DNA of 64,000 bases, from assembly GCA_037349315.1 (NCBI GenBank), contig JBAIAC010000048.1, forward strand, positions 41,232,501 through 41,296,500, written 5' to 3'. This document shows, in pieces, positions 33,988 to 45,899 of this stretch; position 1 is the stretch's first letter, and each line of letters opens with the position of its first letter. Source of the DNA: Chelydra serpentina. Lineage: Eukaryota > Chordata > Testudines > Chelydridae. Both the position numbers and the translations under genes were made by a program. The notes below the pieces were generated by a model. The model was not told where the DNA came from. It worked only from the letters and a program-made list of their open reading frames with translations, and ran no database searches.

Positions 33988-34780
33988 CAAAGAAATGAGA
34001 CAAAAACATTTGTGATACCATCACTAACATATGGGCTTTCAACCAACTGCACATTACACAATGCATTTAGTTACTGAAGCTCAAGAAAGCAGAGGGTCAT
34101 TAGTTTATTTTATCTGTATATGCTTGAAATTCATATTAGACTAAGCTACAGTACCGACTTTAAGCTAGTGTTAGTTTTCTTTGACTCATCAGGAGGTTAA
34201 CACTAGGAAAAATGGGGTTTAAAAACCATAAAGGAAGAAATCAGTTTTGCCTTCAGAAACTGGCAACCTTTATTCAGCACAGTTATGGAAGAAAGGCTCA
34301 GAGTATGTGTATTTAAGTCAACAATGACAAAAATTGGGTTGAACTGGAGAGATAGAGTACCCATTTACAGCACAGTGAGCATCACGCCTAACCAGAAAAC
34401 CCAAGGGCTCGATAATGTGACAGAGAGCAATGGTGTCAGAGTCTTCTCTGTCTGTTCGCACATGATTGATAGTAGTGGGATAGCTACCAACACATCAATG
34501 CCACATTAATAAGTACCACTGATTAAATGTTGACAAAGTATCCAACAATTAAGATGGCGAGCATTCACAGCAAAGCTAAATAGACTATATGGCTGAGAAG
34601 ATTTAACTAAACTTCAGATAATTAATGAATAATCCTGATTAAACTACATTGAAAGCCTACTCAAAATAAATACAGCTCAAATTTAACTTCCCTTATTGAC
34701 ACAAACTGCTTTTTAGAGACATTTTCTGAGGGGATGTCAGTGTGCCCAGAGGGGAAATGATCCTGAGCTTTGCTTTCTCT
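33988..34780. other. Intergenic or intronic, no feature seen
   Basis: If the exon at 33.9 kb is real this is intron on the minus strand. No repeat was recognised. Confidence 0.4.
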
Positions 34781-34783
34781 AAG

Positions 34784-35421
34784 GCTTGGTCTACACTACA
34801 GAGTTAGGTTGACATAAGTCAGCTTATATCCACCTAAATAGGTCAGTGTCTACACTACAGCCTTGCTCCTGCTGATGTAAATGCCCTATTACACTTACAT
34901 AACAACTCCACCTCCACGAGAGGCGTAGGGCTTATGTCGGTGTAGTTAGGGACACACAACCTCTGTGTAGATACTGCGTTCCTTACATCAGCTGTTGGCT
35001 GTCATTCTTGTCAATTTCATGTTTCCACTGGAGCCATGAAATTGACAAGAAAGCCAGCTCCTGGCTCCCCCCCCCCGGGCTGCTGCTGGGTCTCTGCTCC
35101 AAGTCGGGCTGCCACCCAGGCGTCCCGCTAGGGCTGCCACCCGGACTCCCTGCTGGGAGCCCTGCTGTCCCCCTTTCCCCGGGACCCTGCTCCCTGCCTG
35201 GAGCACGGCAGCTGACTGGACTTCGGGTGCAGCTCTCTGAGTGGGAAGGCGAGAAGTCCAGGGGGGCAGTTGGACTTCCAGCTGTGGGGGGCTGAGCCCT
35301 GGCGCTACCCCTCTTCAGTAGATGGAAGTGCTCCTTGTGAGGATGCACACCACCAAAAGGAGGAGGGCAGTGTGCACCTCAGCCACCACAGTAATTAAGA
35401 GATTGTAGCGTAGACACGTCC
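34784..35421. mobile_element. MITE with GC-rich interior (GTCTACAC ends)
   Basis: Left end GGCTTGGTCTACACTACAGAGTTAGG; right end TTGTAGCGTAGACACGTCCC, imperfect inverted complements. A C/G-rich interior (35060-35300) and an internal inverted repeat of TGAAATTGACAAGAA with TTCTTGTCAATTTCA at 35007-35052. Open frames inside are compositional and not called. Confidence 0.7.
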
Positions 35422-36670
35422 CATCTTAGCTGTAAGAACTCATGGAACGATGACACTACTGAAATCCCTCTGAAAGGTGTCCCCTAATAAAACCTCCATA
35501 TCACTCTGCTGTCTCAGTGGCTAGCCCATGCTATCAGATTGCCAACCAAGTTTGACACTAACAATTTGAAATTAACGTCTGCTCCTGAACTCGAAGTTAC
35601 CTTCAGTGACATTTCCCATGAACAGAATGAATGGCATTATGTTAAGCGATAGGGTCACATATTCCCAGAGTGAAGCTAAGAGCATCCTAATGCAAGATGC
35701 TCACTGGTTTCAGCTGGCCAGACCAGTTCAATGTACTCCCAATTCATTAATGGCATACACTGTATCTGATACGTGTCATGGAAGGTATCACTAGAAAACT
35801 AAAAACACACTGATCATTAATATTCTTGTGTGGTGTATGCATGGTAAATGCCTGAGGGATCATAAAAATATGAAGAAAATGTGGAACTGAACTGCGTTTA
35901 CTAGACTAGTCTGGGGAGTAGGTAAACCGGTTTCTCCCAGTCAAAGGACAGGCTGACACCTCCAGCCAGGTGTCATCAGAGTCAATTAGCAATCACATGT
36001 CAAACAGCAGTTCATTTGCATTTCAGCAAACACCACTGGGGGAAATAAAGCAGCATGGAATTTCTTTTACCAGCAGTCTCCATGTCTTACTTCCTCACAG
36101 CTTGAATTAGCTTTACTCTGGGGCTTGCCTTCAGAAGAATCTATTTCAAAGGTTCACTGGACCATAAAAGAGAGGGGCAAAGAATCCCAGATTGTCTTTC
36201 ACCTAAGACAAAGGAATTGAGCACATTGGACTTTGAGGGAGCTCCTGACCAGAGGGTGGCCAGCTTCTTGCTGGAAGGTAGTATGGTGAAAATCTTACCT
36301 TGAAGCAACACTGTAATTTTGTTAAGTCTCGGTCTCTAGAAAGCAATTTTCACTTTTATTTGCTTGTAACCATTTCTAATTTTATCCTTCATACTTGAAC
36401 TCACTTAAAATCCTCTCTCCTTTTGTTAAGAAACTTGTTTTACTTTTAATCTAAACCTATCCAGTGCTGTGTTTGAATTGAAGTTTGAATGGAAGGAGAT
36501 AACAATTTTATGATGTTGAAAAGTTACCAGCTGACAAATGGAAATATATGCTCAAATCTGCAAACATATACTATGTTTTACTATTTAAGCTTGATTTCTG
36601 ATGCTAAAGAAACTTTAACATGACCTTGGAGTGGAATACGAACATTTTTCATACATTACTATTAATCCTG
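35422..36670. other. Intergenic or intronic, no feature seen
   Basis: AT-rich DNA with no recognised repeat or exon. Confidence 0.4.
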
Positions 36671-36903
36671 TTTATTACAGTAGTGGCCAAGGACTAACCA
36701 ACTGTGCTAGGTGCTGTACAAACCCAAAGAGCATACAATCTGAATATTGAGAAACTCAATATTGAATTTAAACAGAATCCCTGGATCTGAGCCCCAAAAC
36801 AACCAGAAAGTGCTTTTCTCACCATAGGCACTAAGAAGCAGGAGGGGATACAGGCGTCTAGGAGCATCACTGCACAGCTTTCTCTTCACCCTATCCTGCC
36901 CCC

Positions 36904-37332
36904 TCAGCTTCTTCCATCAACTGACATTGGCTCAAGAATGGAGGGAAGAGAGGCTTTTAGAGCTGTGGGGTCAGAAGAGGAGGAAGGAGGACTCTTAGGG
37001 CTTGGAGAAGGGAGAGGAAAGCTGGGAGACTGCTGAAGTAAGTCTTCCATGCGTTTCCCAGGTGGGCTTTCTGGAGGGGAAGTCACTGTGGTATTTTCAA
37101 GTGTTGCATGTGGATTTTTGTGGGGGAGGATACTGGAGTCCACATTTTCTGTGCTTTGGGAATGTATGATGTGTATTTTTCTTTTCTGAATGGCACTGCT
37201 GGAGTTATTTCCCTTTTCCCCGTACAGTGGTAAGGCTGTAGTGTTAGGAGTCTGTATACACTTTTTGTTAAGTATCCGAACTAGGTTCTGGCATGTTGCA
37301 CAGAAGAAACTCACTAATAACTGGGGGAGACA
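36904..37332 (-). CDS. Candidate terminal exon of an unidentified host gene
   Basis: On the minus strand an acceptor AATTTGCAG at 37333 and above opens in phase 0 into 142 codons followed by TGA (36904-36906). The start CLPQLLVSFFCATCQNLVRIL looks like the end of a folded helical domain with a CxxC pair. The rest is a Ser/Pro-rich disordered tail (SPPESPPGKR, SPSPKSPPSSSS) ending EPMSVDGRS. An AATAAA on the same strand lies about 230 bp downstream (complement of 36671-36676). This composition and length are unusual for a chance frame in AT-rich DNA. I do not recognise the gene. It could also be a decayed pseudogene exon. Confidence 0.5.
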   Translation of the reverse strand, partial: CLPQLLVSFFCATCQNLVRILNKKCIQTPNTTALPLYGEKGNNSSSAIQKRKIHIIHSQSTENVDSSILPHKNPHATLENTTVTSPPESPPGKRMEDLLQQSPSFPLPSPSPKSPPSSSSDPTALKASLPSILEPMSVDGRS

Positions 37333-37339
37333 CTGCAAA

Positions 37340-40300
37340 TTAATGCATTTGGCAAATCAGAAGTAAATGAACATATATTATTCATATTTTTTGTTTATCA
37401 CAACATGCATTTTCTCTCTGTTGAGAACTGACAATATCTCATAACACACTATGTAATGTCCTGTAGTACAGCTTGTTCGCTATAAACTAGCTGCTGAGAA
37501 GTGGGGAAAGACTGCCTTTTGGGCACAAATTTTGAAGTTTGCAGATTGGCATAATGTGGGGATTACTGGGGGTTCCCCTGAGGGGTGTGTGGGTGTTTTG
37601 CCTGTTTCATGCATGTTTCTGCTATGGAGAGGCTGGACTCTGACAGTGTTAGTATAAACAATGGAATTCTGTCAAAGGTCTAATTGGGCAACACTCTTTT
37701 TGATCATTTGTCACGAAAATGTTAAACAGAAAAACCCAATTCAGTTGTACTTAAAAAAACAACAGCGGTACAGTTTTTTCTTAAAAAAGAATTGTGTATA
37801 GATGGTAAGCAGTGTCTCTAGGGTTCTAACATCTTTCTTCTCCCTTCCGCCATGTGTGGGAATATTAAATTAGTAGTAGGACCTTGGCTTAACTTGTAAG
37901 CTTTCCCTTTCATAAGACATTCCTTGTGTCCTTTCTTGTATGAACCTAAAGCTTCCTTCACAGAGTTAAATTACTCAGTTGTTAGGTTCCTTGGAGAAGT
38001 TTCAAGTAAGTTTCAGTTGCGCATTGCTATCTCAGCTCAAGATATACTCCTTGAAATTTATCAAATTAACTAGTCTGCTATGCAAAGGGAGAACCAGGAT
38101 CAGAGATCTTCATATTGTATCAACTCTCCAGGACAGGGACTGTCTTTCTTCTGTGTTTGTACAATACCCAATACAAGGAGGCCCATATCCCTGGTGTAAC
38201 AACAACAACATGCAAAAAGAATAATGGGTACGCCTCAACCTAACAATACATTTGGGACACAATTTTGCCTTCTCTTATACTAGGGAAACTCCAGTGAAGG
38301 TAGAACTGGGCCTCAGATGTTCATAATTTTTAGTGGGTTTAAGTAATACCACCAGAAGTCACTCATGGCTCCCCACTCAAAGCTACTGAACTGGGCTATT
38401 CAGAGGGCCTACCTATATGAATTAAAAGAAAATTAAACTCCATTTGGTTAGAATGGATCTGGGCTCCATTTAATCAAGCCATGCACTGATTTGTGGTACG
38501 TATTATAATGATACTGGGAGCACCTGGGGTTTGGAATGTTGAATTTAATGGTGCCCACTACCTAGGGGAATTGATCAATAATCTATGTGCAGATGCCAAA
38601 TGCATGACACACAGCTTCACATCTGGCAATCTGTAACATCATATGTTTACATGGATGTTATATTTCTATGAGGAAATCTACATACAAATCTCGATCAACA
38701 AGCAAAAACTAAAGCATGAAATCTGGATTGCAAATACACACTTCAGACATCTGTAATTATCCCATGCAGCAGCTATTATATATATGTAATATATATAATA
38801 AACATTTAAAAAAATCTCTGGTGAACACAACTGTCTCCACATATACAAATATCACAAAACCCCACTATATTTTCTATCTGCCCCACTGGAAGTAACAAAG
38901 AACTCGGTAGCTGCTACAGCAAAACTAACAATATCATGCGAGAAAGATGCTCATTAAACTTCATCATTCTGTCCTCTTTAATGATGCCTTTACTTAATAA
39001 AAATTCCCTAAGCAGTTGCAAGGATATTAGGCGAGGTCTTTGGTTATGTATCAGGGGTCTAAGCTGTCACTAGCAAGCATGCAGTTCAGGAGGTGCATTC
39101 CCAAGAGGAAAGAGTGAATACAGCTTTCTTGTAATAAATTCAGAGAGAATCAATAACTGCAGCTTGCTACATTACTTAAGCATTTAAGAAAGTAGGTGAT
39201 CCTTCTAAATTAAACTACAAATTGCTAAATGTTGCAATTTACAGTATTAACTAACAGGCATGAATTGAAAGGCACTAACAGGCATGTAATGTGAAAACAC
39301 TGAATCTTATTAACATCTGTAACTTTAAAAAAGAATTACTGTTTAAAATTCACAAAGTTAGAAAATACTGTAAAATATATATTTTTTTAAATCACCATCA
39401 AAATAATTTCCCCCCATGCCCTTTCTAGTCTATGTTACCTCACTCAATAACTAAAAGCTACATCTAAAGGCAGAGAGGGGAACAATGAACAAGGACAATC
39501 ATAGCAAAAATGTATTAAAACATGCAGAGGAAATATCTAAATAGTTTGAAACCAGTCTCAGCTGATTTCAGAGCAAGGGTCAGAGTCTGACTTGGATCCC
39601 CTCCCCCCAAACAATACATCTAGATCTGTGTTTGTTGCAGATTGTTTTTTTAAAGGCTAAAAACATGTGGCATTAGAGGACAGTATCTTAACGTAAAAGA
39701 TTTGGGGCCCTGAGCATTTTCAAAGAGATTTCAAAATACAGCCATGGGAAAATACATTGCTTTGTCATTGTCTGGCTAAGGCATAACTACAGGGTTTTTT
39801 ATGTAGAGTGCTATGAACATGCACAGTTAGATACAATCCTGGATGAAATACCATCATTAGGTACCGTACCATAAAAGGTGAGAAAAACATAAAAGATTAA
39901 AAATGCTGCTGCTTGCTGTAAATACACAGCTAGCTACTGTAGTTTGTATGCAGTGATTATAATTAATACCTTAGATACTGTAGCTAAATATTTACTTCAA
40001 AACACCCCCCCCCCAACATTTCTCTCCCCCAGCCCCCAAGCAGGTTTTAGCCCATGCAAATGGGCATGGAGATACTGAAACAGTATCCTCTGTGGGAGCT
40101 GCTACATTGCCAATGGTTCCTCAAGGTAGCTCTTATACTGGGAAGGAGACAAATCCAGGGAATGCAGTTCACTTTTGCTGTGTGTGAAAGATGGGATTTT
40201 TAACTACTTTGCAAATGTCTTAAAATTTGTTAATTTACCAATAACTTATGTTTATTAATTAGGTGACTGTTAAATTAACAATAAATAAACGAACAAGTAA

Positions 40301-41055
40301 TATGAAAATCTGGTTTCCTCACACATTCCAAAGTGAACTGCATTTCCTGTGTTCTAAGTAGGGCAGTTCAAATAATTTAAAATGATTCACTTATTCAATT
40401 AATTTAGCTTCACCCCCGTGTTTGCAAGTGCTCTGAGAACAGATGGCAGAATTGTCAGATGTAGTCATTATTTGATATTATTTGTGAATTTCTTCAGCAA
40501 ATAATTCTTGGTATGCAGCTTGTTAGAGAACAGTTCACTGCGCATATTCAAAGCTCAGGCTGTGCTGGTTAAACAAGTCTTGTGGTGGGGTTTCTGCTTT
40601 CAGATTGGTTGGCTAATATCACTAAGCAACAATAAAGTGCTGCCAACATTGTAACAAAGGGCTCCCTCAAAAATGTTCCATCTCGGTCAGATACACATGA
40701 TGTTTCCTGGGTAAAATAATTTCCCCACCAAAACACGTCCATCAATTCCATACTCTTCCCTTCTCCAAATCCATCAGTCTTTCCACTCCATCACTCTTTC
40801 CCATTTCCCAACACCTTATGGTAGCGGCTCCATGTGGCTCCCTCTCCTGGCAGCTGTACTTCACTGCAGCACCAGTGACAGCAGGAAGTATTCTGCAACC
40901 TCACCTGCTCGTGGTAGTAGCAGATGCACTGTCCTGCACCTTCTGGCTGTGGCTTGGTTGTCAAGTAAGGAACAGGTAGATCGCCTATAGTGGGGAGAAG
41001 TCAAACCATGTTTCTATATGCGGTTTAGAACACACATGGGCAACTGCTGTAACTC
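37340..41055. other. Long AT-rich stretch, no gene seen
   Basis: No recognised repeat over about 3.7 kb except short AT-repeats near 38775-38800. If the exon at 37 kb is real, this is probably intron. The low density of young repeats contrasts with the rest of the window. Confidence 0.45.
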
Positions 41056-41059
41056 TTGG

Positions 41060-42180
41060 AAGTGTCAGATCAACGGCCTTCCTCAAGGCTCAGTTCTTTC
41101 ACGGATACTGTTCAATGTGCACATCACTGACCTTTCAGCTACATTCTCGCAGCGGTTTAATCTATGCTGACATCTGCTGCAGCTACCTAGCTCAGTCCTT
41201 CTCAGAAACTGACACGGTCTTGAGCGATGATATGAAGCTCATGGCAGACTACTGTAGTCGATGGCGCTCACAGCCGAGCTTTTCCAAGACGATTTCTAGT
41301 GCATTTCATCTGCTAATGCAAGCCACGAGTTTAAAATTTTCAACAGCCAACGCCTGCAACATGATCTAAACCCACTTTACCGCAATGTGACATTGAATAG
41401 GTCATTAGTATACTGCAACCACTTGAGAGAAGATGGCAGCCAAAGTCAGCACTTGAAACAACGTACTCAGAAAACTGACTGGTTCAACCTGTGGGGGAGC
41501 GCCCGGATCCTCAGAACATCAGCCCTTTCTATTCAACAGCAGAGTACTGTGCTCTTGTCTGTTGTCGCTCATCTCATTTGAGGCTGGTCGCTATAGAGCT
41601 TAACAAAGCTGAGTATTGCTACTGGGGCTTTACAGGCAACTCAGTTGCCATGGCTACCAATACTTAGTAACTTAGCATGACCCGTATTTACTGAGAGAAG
41701 GCCTCTGTCATGCTGCTGGCTAAGATCCATGAGAACAGCGACCTGCTTTTTTACGCAGGCCCCTTCAACTACCTGCCAGCTTACCTGTGTTCTAGACGCC
41801 CTTTATAGTCATTTATGCCTCCACAGGACGACGGTGGAATCTGCTTGGTGCAATGAGTGGTCAGTGACTACAGTCGTTAATCACTCTCGTCACTAACTCA
41901 ACCATCTGTCCACCAGGATTTGATTTTCAAGTCACCTGTGGTCATCCCTGTACCGGTTTTGAACAGGATACCACAACTGTGCAGCCACTCTCTTTCAATG
42001 GGGCTTTTCTAACGACCCAAAAAGAAAATGAGGTGAACTTCAGTCTACGTTGCACATCCTTGACAAGTGCCCACTGGCTTATTTCGACGGTGGGCTACCA
42101 GCTCTCCACCTGGCTGACGATGAGGCCATCAAACGGCTGGGCACATTACGCACATGCTGATTATGGGTTCTATAAAATGA
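41060..42180 (+). pseudogene. Decayed reverse transcriptase of a non-CR1 LINE
   Basis: The conceptual translation contains GLPQGSVLSRILFNVHITDL, the RT motif block, followed by a position where the catalytic Y-A-D-D would be but only Tyr-Ala-Asp-Ile remains. Then comes MADYCSRWRSQPSFSKTISSAFHL, a WGSARILRTSALS stretch near 41490, and, after frameshifts, a 3' piece with HPCTGFEQD and CPLAYFDGG-like sequence near 42080. The order matches the Jockey/RTE-like reverse transcriptases that end in a small Cys-rich motif. Multiple stops and frameshifts make it a relic. Confidence 0.75.
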
Positions 42181-42344
42181 TGGGTCTCATTTGGGTTTTG
42201 AGGTGGGCAAGTTTCCTCTGACTGAAAACTACAAACAAAAGTGAAACTGACTAGCCTATTTACACAGTCCACGCTAAACCAAAAGGCACAAAGTAAATAA
42301 AAAGAAAAGTAAACTAGGTTTCTAAAAGGTTAATTTTTAATAAT

Positions 42345-42545
42345 ACCCTAAGGCCAGAAGGGACCATTGTGATCCTCTAGTCTGACTTCCTGCTAACTCA
42401 GAACATTGGACTTTCCTGAATTAATGTCTGCTTCAAGTTCAATAGCCGTGGTTAAACTACAGCATATATTTTAGAAAATAAGCCAAATTGGATCTAAAAT
42501 TTTCCAGTGATGGAGAATTCACCATAACGGTCAGTAAGTTAATAA
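42345..42545 (-). repeat. Old CR1 3' end
   Basis: Minus-strand reading of AAGGCCAGAAGGGACCATTGTGATCCTCTAGTCTGACTTCCTG and onward to TTCCAGTGATGGAGAATTCACCA matches the old CR1 3' end seen on + near 32.1-32.3 kb. It is diverged. Confidence 0.8.
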
Positions 42546-45200
42546 GGCGTCATTAGTAAGGTAGGTAAGGAAACTTTTACTAGCTTGTGATGTTTAATCT
42601 GACTGTGATTTTAAATAAATTGGAAACAGCAGCTTCGAGAAAAACTGATTTTATTCACAGTTCCTCGAGTTGATCTTTCTGTGTTAATGAATGTTAAATG
42701 TTTTTGTTAAAGAATTCCAAGAGGATGCTTTGCAATTCTTTTATAATAAAAAAAATCTTTTATTACCCTCTGAGCATAACATCTTTTTGAATTCTTTACC
42801 TTAGATGGGCACCTTGATAGAGGAGCACTGTTGGAAGCTTATAAAAATCCCTTTAAAGAAAAAGAAACAGACCAACAGTTGCAAAAATGACTATAGATTT
42901 TGTGTGTCGCACTCAATATACGTAAAGAGGCCTGATTTGCAGCAGATGGGTGCTCAACACACCCTGACATTTTCTGAAACTGCTGAGCACCCATCCTTTA
43001 AAAATCAGGCCTCTTTCAGGTGTATTGGGTTGGGCACCCAAAAATGGAGTCACTTGAAAATCTTGGCCAGTGTGTACAGCAAAATAGAAGCCATGAAGGG
43101 GATCTCTATAAAACAATCAAACGAAGAAGCAGAATGCACTTATAACTTAAAAAAATGCTCCTCTTCCTGGTCTGTGAGCAGAAACCTAAATTAAGATTTC
43201 ATTTAGAAAGTCTGTGACACTGACAAGATGTCCCCCAACAAATCCAGAATAGTCAAAAGGATGCCAGAAGGCGTTGTGGACAGAGGGTCATCTTTCTCCA
43301 CGTAAGTTAGCCTGACCCAAACTAGCTCAATTTTGAACAAGCAAGAATCAGAATTAGAAAATATTACTCATTTAGGCCTGAGGTTTGCAAGTGGATCCAC
43401 AAGATGGACCTCATTGCTCATACTGAGTCCCATTGAGTATCCCATTCTGGCACAAGGGGCTGCTTATGCAATCCTGACTACTGGACCACGGGGTCTTAGA
43501 TCTTTCTCAAAGCATGGAATATTTTTATAGGAAATTTTGCTTAGATCTTTTAGACATATGCAACAATGGGCTAGACAGAGACATTGCTCCTATCTCCAAG
43601 TGAGGGGTAGCAGGTAGTTGCAGGAGCCCAAGAAAAGAATTGTGACATTTGGAATCATAACTCACTCCCTCGTTCGCCCCATGATTCATGAGGGAAGCAA
43701 TCTGCTACTGGCCAACACCAGGGTAGTTCTCAATCTGTGACAGTTCACATCTGCTGGACAGCCACCATCCCGCTCTGCACAGGGAGAAGAGGGAGTAGAG
43801 GCTCGGTGAAGCCTGCTCCGCCATCCATGTATAAGCTGGTGAAGCAGGTTGCCCATGCAGTGGAATAAGGGAACACCTTACATCTCATTATGTCTCTGCA
43901 TGGGACAAGTTGACAGTCTCCTAATCTGTGAATATCTTACTATGGGTACATATAATTTACCTGAAAATGAAAGTTTCCTCCACCCTTTCCATCTCCCGCT
44001 GTCTTCCCTAGTAGAATGCTTGCATGCATTTTAGAATATTCAAGTAATGGAGAAACTCCATTAGGTTTTTCTCTAAGCCCTTACTCCTGAGAATATCCAC
44101 TGATGTCAGTGGGAATCTTAAAAGATGCCCCCCCCCCCCTTCACAGTTTAAAATGTATTTTTCCATCCACGTTTGACCAGGAGAAGGCTTTAGGCACCGG
44201 ATACAGGTATCACCCCCAAACTGTACAGGCCCAATCTGATGAATAAGAATGAGCGGAGCCAGAGGGGTCAGCAACTCTAGCAAGAGGCAGTGCAGGCTGT
44301 GGAGCAAAATGCATCTACAGGAAATGGTGCTGGCGACTACTCTAGTGTGTGTGTGATTTATTTACTCAAAGTGATCTGTATCATCACACCTGTATCTTGT
44401 GTGTGCCTTACTGTATGAACATGCAGTATATAAATCTGCATGCTGCACTGTTACACTGATTTATGTGGCTGGGACTATAGTTTGGGCCACTGACTTGAGA
44501 TCAGAAACACCTGCCTGCTCTCAAACTCACCCTGGACAAACACTGAGCAAAAATACATAAAACATATTCAGACCTTTCCTGTCCTAGTAAAAAACAGTCT
44601 TCTTTAATCCCTCCCTTACCTTACTGCTGCTGTTCATGTTAAGCCCTTTCAGTTTAAAACCAATAATTATATGTTGTTTTTTCTTAAATGTTTCAGCAAC
44701 TGATTTCAAGGTTCTTCATATAGTTTTTGGTAAAAATGGCTAAGTACTAACTGAGTGGTTTTCTTTAAGTTATTCTATGGATAGCAGTTATGCATTTCTT
44801 TCCCTCCAATTACAATGAGTTTACTGATAAAAAAAAAAAAAAAGGAACTCCAGGGATAGTCTAATATATTAACATGCTTTTTTACAAAAAATAAAATCTC
44901 CTGGAATTAACCTGTGGCAGCGATACTTTATGTTGGGGTTGGTGGATCTCATTGCTTGTAGAAGAGGGAAAACTCACAATCCTCTGGGTGTTGGGACAGC
45001 TATGCTACTGGAGGAAAATAAACTTTGGGTAGCATAAAGTTGCCATAGTTGCTCCTATGCAATCTCTCTTCTGGCCACCAGTGCAGGGGGCAGGTTTGTA
45101 CTACTAGCTCCTTTTCTTCACTAAAGAGTAGGCAAGGGACCAAAATGAAGCTGAAAAGCCCTCAAATCTATGGAAGAGTGCAGCCATGCTGCTAGGCCAA
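42546..45200. other. Intergenic with a fold-back and homopolymers
   Basis: No gene seen. Contains the fold-back at 42926-43014, a C run near 44128-44138 and an A run near 44828-44841. Short open frames are not supported. Confidence 0.45.
42926..43014. repeat. Fold-back repeat with 13-bp perfect ends
   Basis: AGAGGCCTGATTT (42926-42938) is the exact complement of AAATCAGGCCTCT (43002-43014), with a second inner pair GATGGGTGCTCA / TGAGCACCCATC. Probably a small non-autonomous element related to the other TTTNAAATCAGG-type fold-backs. Confidence 0.85.
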
Positions 45201-45204
45201 GACT

Positions 45205-45458
45205 ATAACATGGTTCAAAACAGAACTAGATAAGTTCATGGAGGACAGGTCCCTCAATGGCTATTGGCAAGGATGCGCAGGGATGGTGTCCCTAGCCTCT
45301 GTTTGCCAGAAGCTGGGAATGGGTGACAGGGGATGGTTCACTTGATTACCTGTTCTGTTCATTCCCTCTAGGGAAGCTGGCATTGGCCACTGTCAGAAGA
45401 CAGGATACTGGGCTGGATGAACCTTTGGCCTGACCCAGTATGCCCATTCTTATGTAGA
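45205..45458 (+). repeat. Old CR1 3' end, second subfamily
   Basis: AGAACTAGATAAGTTCATGGAGGACAGGTCCCTCAATGGCTATT..CCTCTGTTTGCCAGAAGCTGGGAATGG..GGATACTGGGCTGGATGAACCTTTGGCCTGACCCAGTATG is a known CR1-type 3' terminus ending CATTCTTATG. Distinct from the ATTCTATG subfamily. Confidence 0.85.
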
Positions 45459-45744
45459 AGGTAGTGGCCCCACTGATTCAAGTGTTGGGAATGAATGGCT
45501 GTATGCAAGCAAAGGCCAGGGATGTGCAGGTCTATATAGGCTTCCTAGAAGACATATTGGTTTTACCAGCTATGAGCCCCTCCTCTGCCGAGCTGCCTCA
45601 AACTCCTCCCCGCAGGGGAACGTGGGTCTAACGCTGTAAGTTCTTCTGTCAGAACCATCTAATCACAGTTAAGGGGTTTCATGTTAGTGGGTGGAATTAG
45701 TGATCCCACTTTCCCTGTGACCTTGGTGGCAGAGGTGAAGGGTT

Positions 45745-45895
45745 CATAGGTTCACAGAGTTTAAGGCCAGAAGGGACTAAGAGATCATCTACTCTGACCC
45801 CATATATGTCACAGGTCGTTACATTTCACCCAGTTGCCCCTGATTAAGCCCAACAACTTGTGTCTAGCTAAAGCTCATCTTTCAGAAATGCAACA
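45745..45895 (-). repeat. Old CR1 3' end
   Basis: Minus-strand reading of TTCATAGGTTCACAGAGTTTAAGGCCAGAAGGGACTAAGAGATCATCTACTCTGACCCC..CATTTCACCCAGTTGCCCCTG is another old CR1 tail. Confidence 0.78.
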
Positions 45896-45899
45896 AATC

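Noticed and set aside
34983..35348. 121-codon minus-strand frame in GC-rich DNA
   Set aside because: Lies inside a MITE with a GC-rich core; no domain.
38775..38802. AT palindrome as possible origin or regulatory site
   Set aside because: Simple TATATA-rich sequence of a kind common in such DNA; nothing else supports a function.
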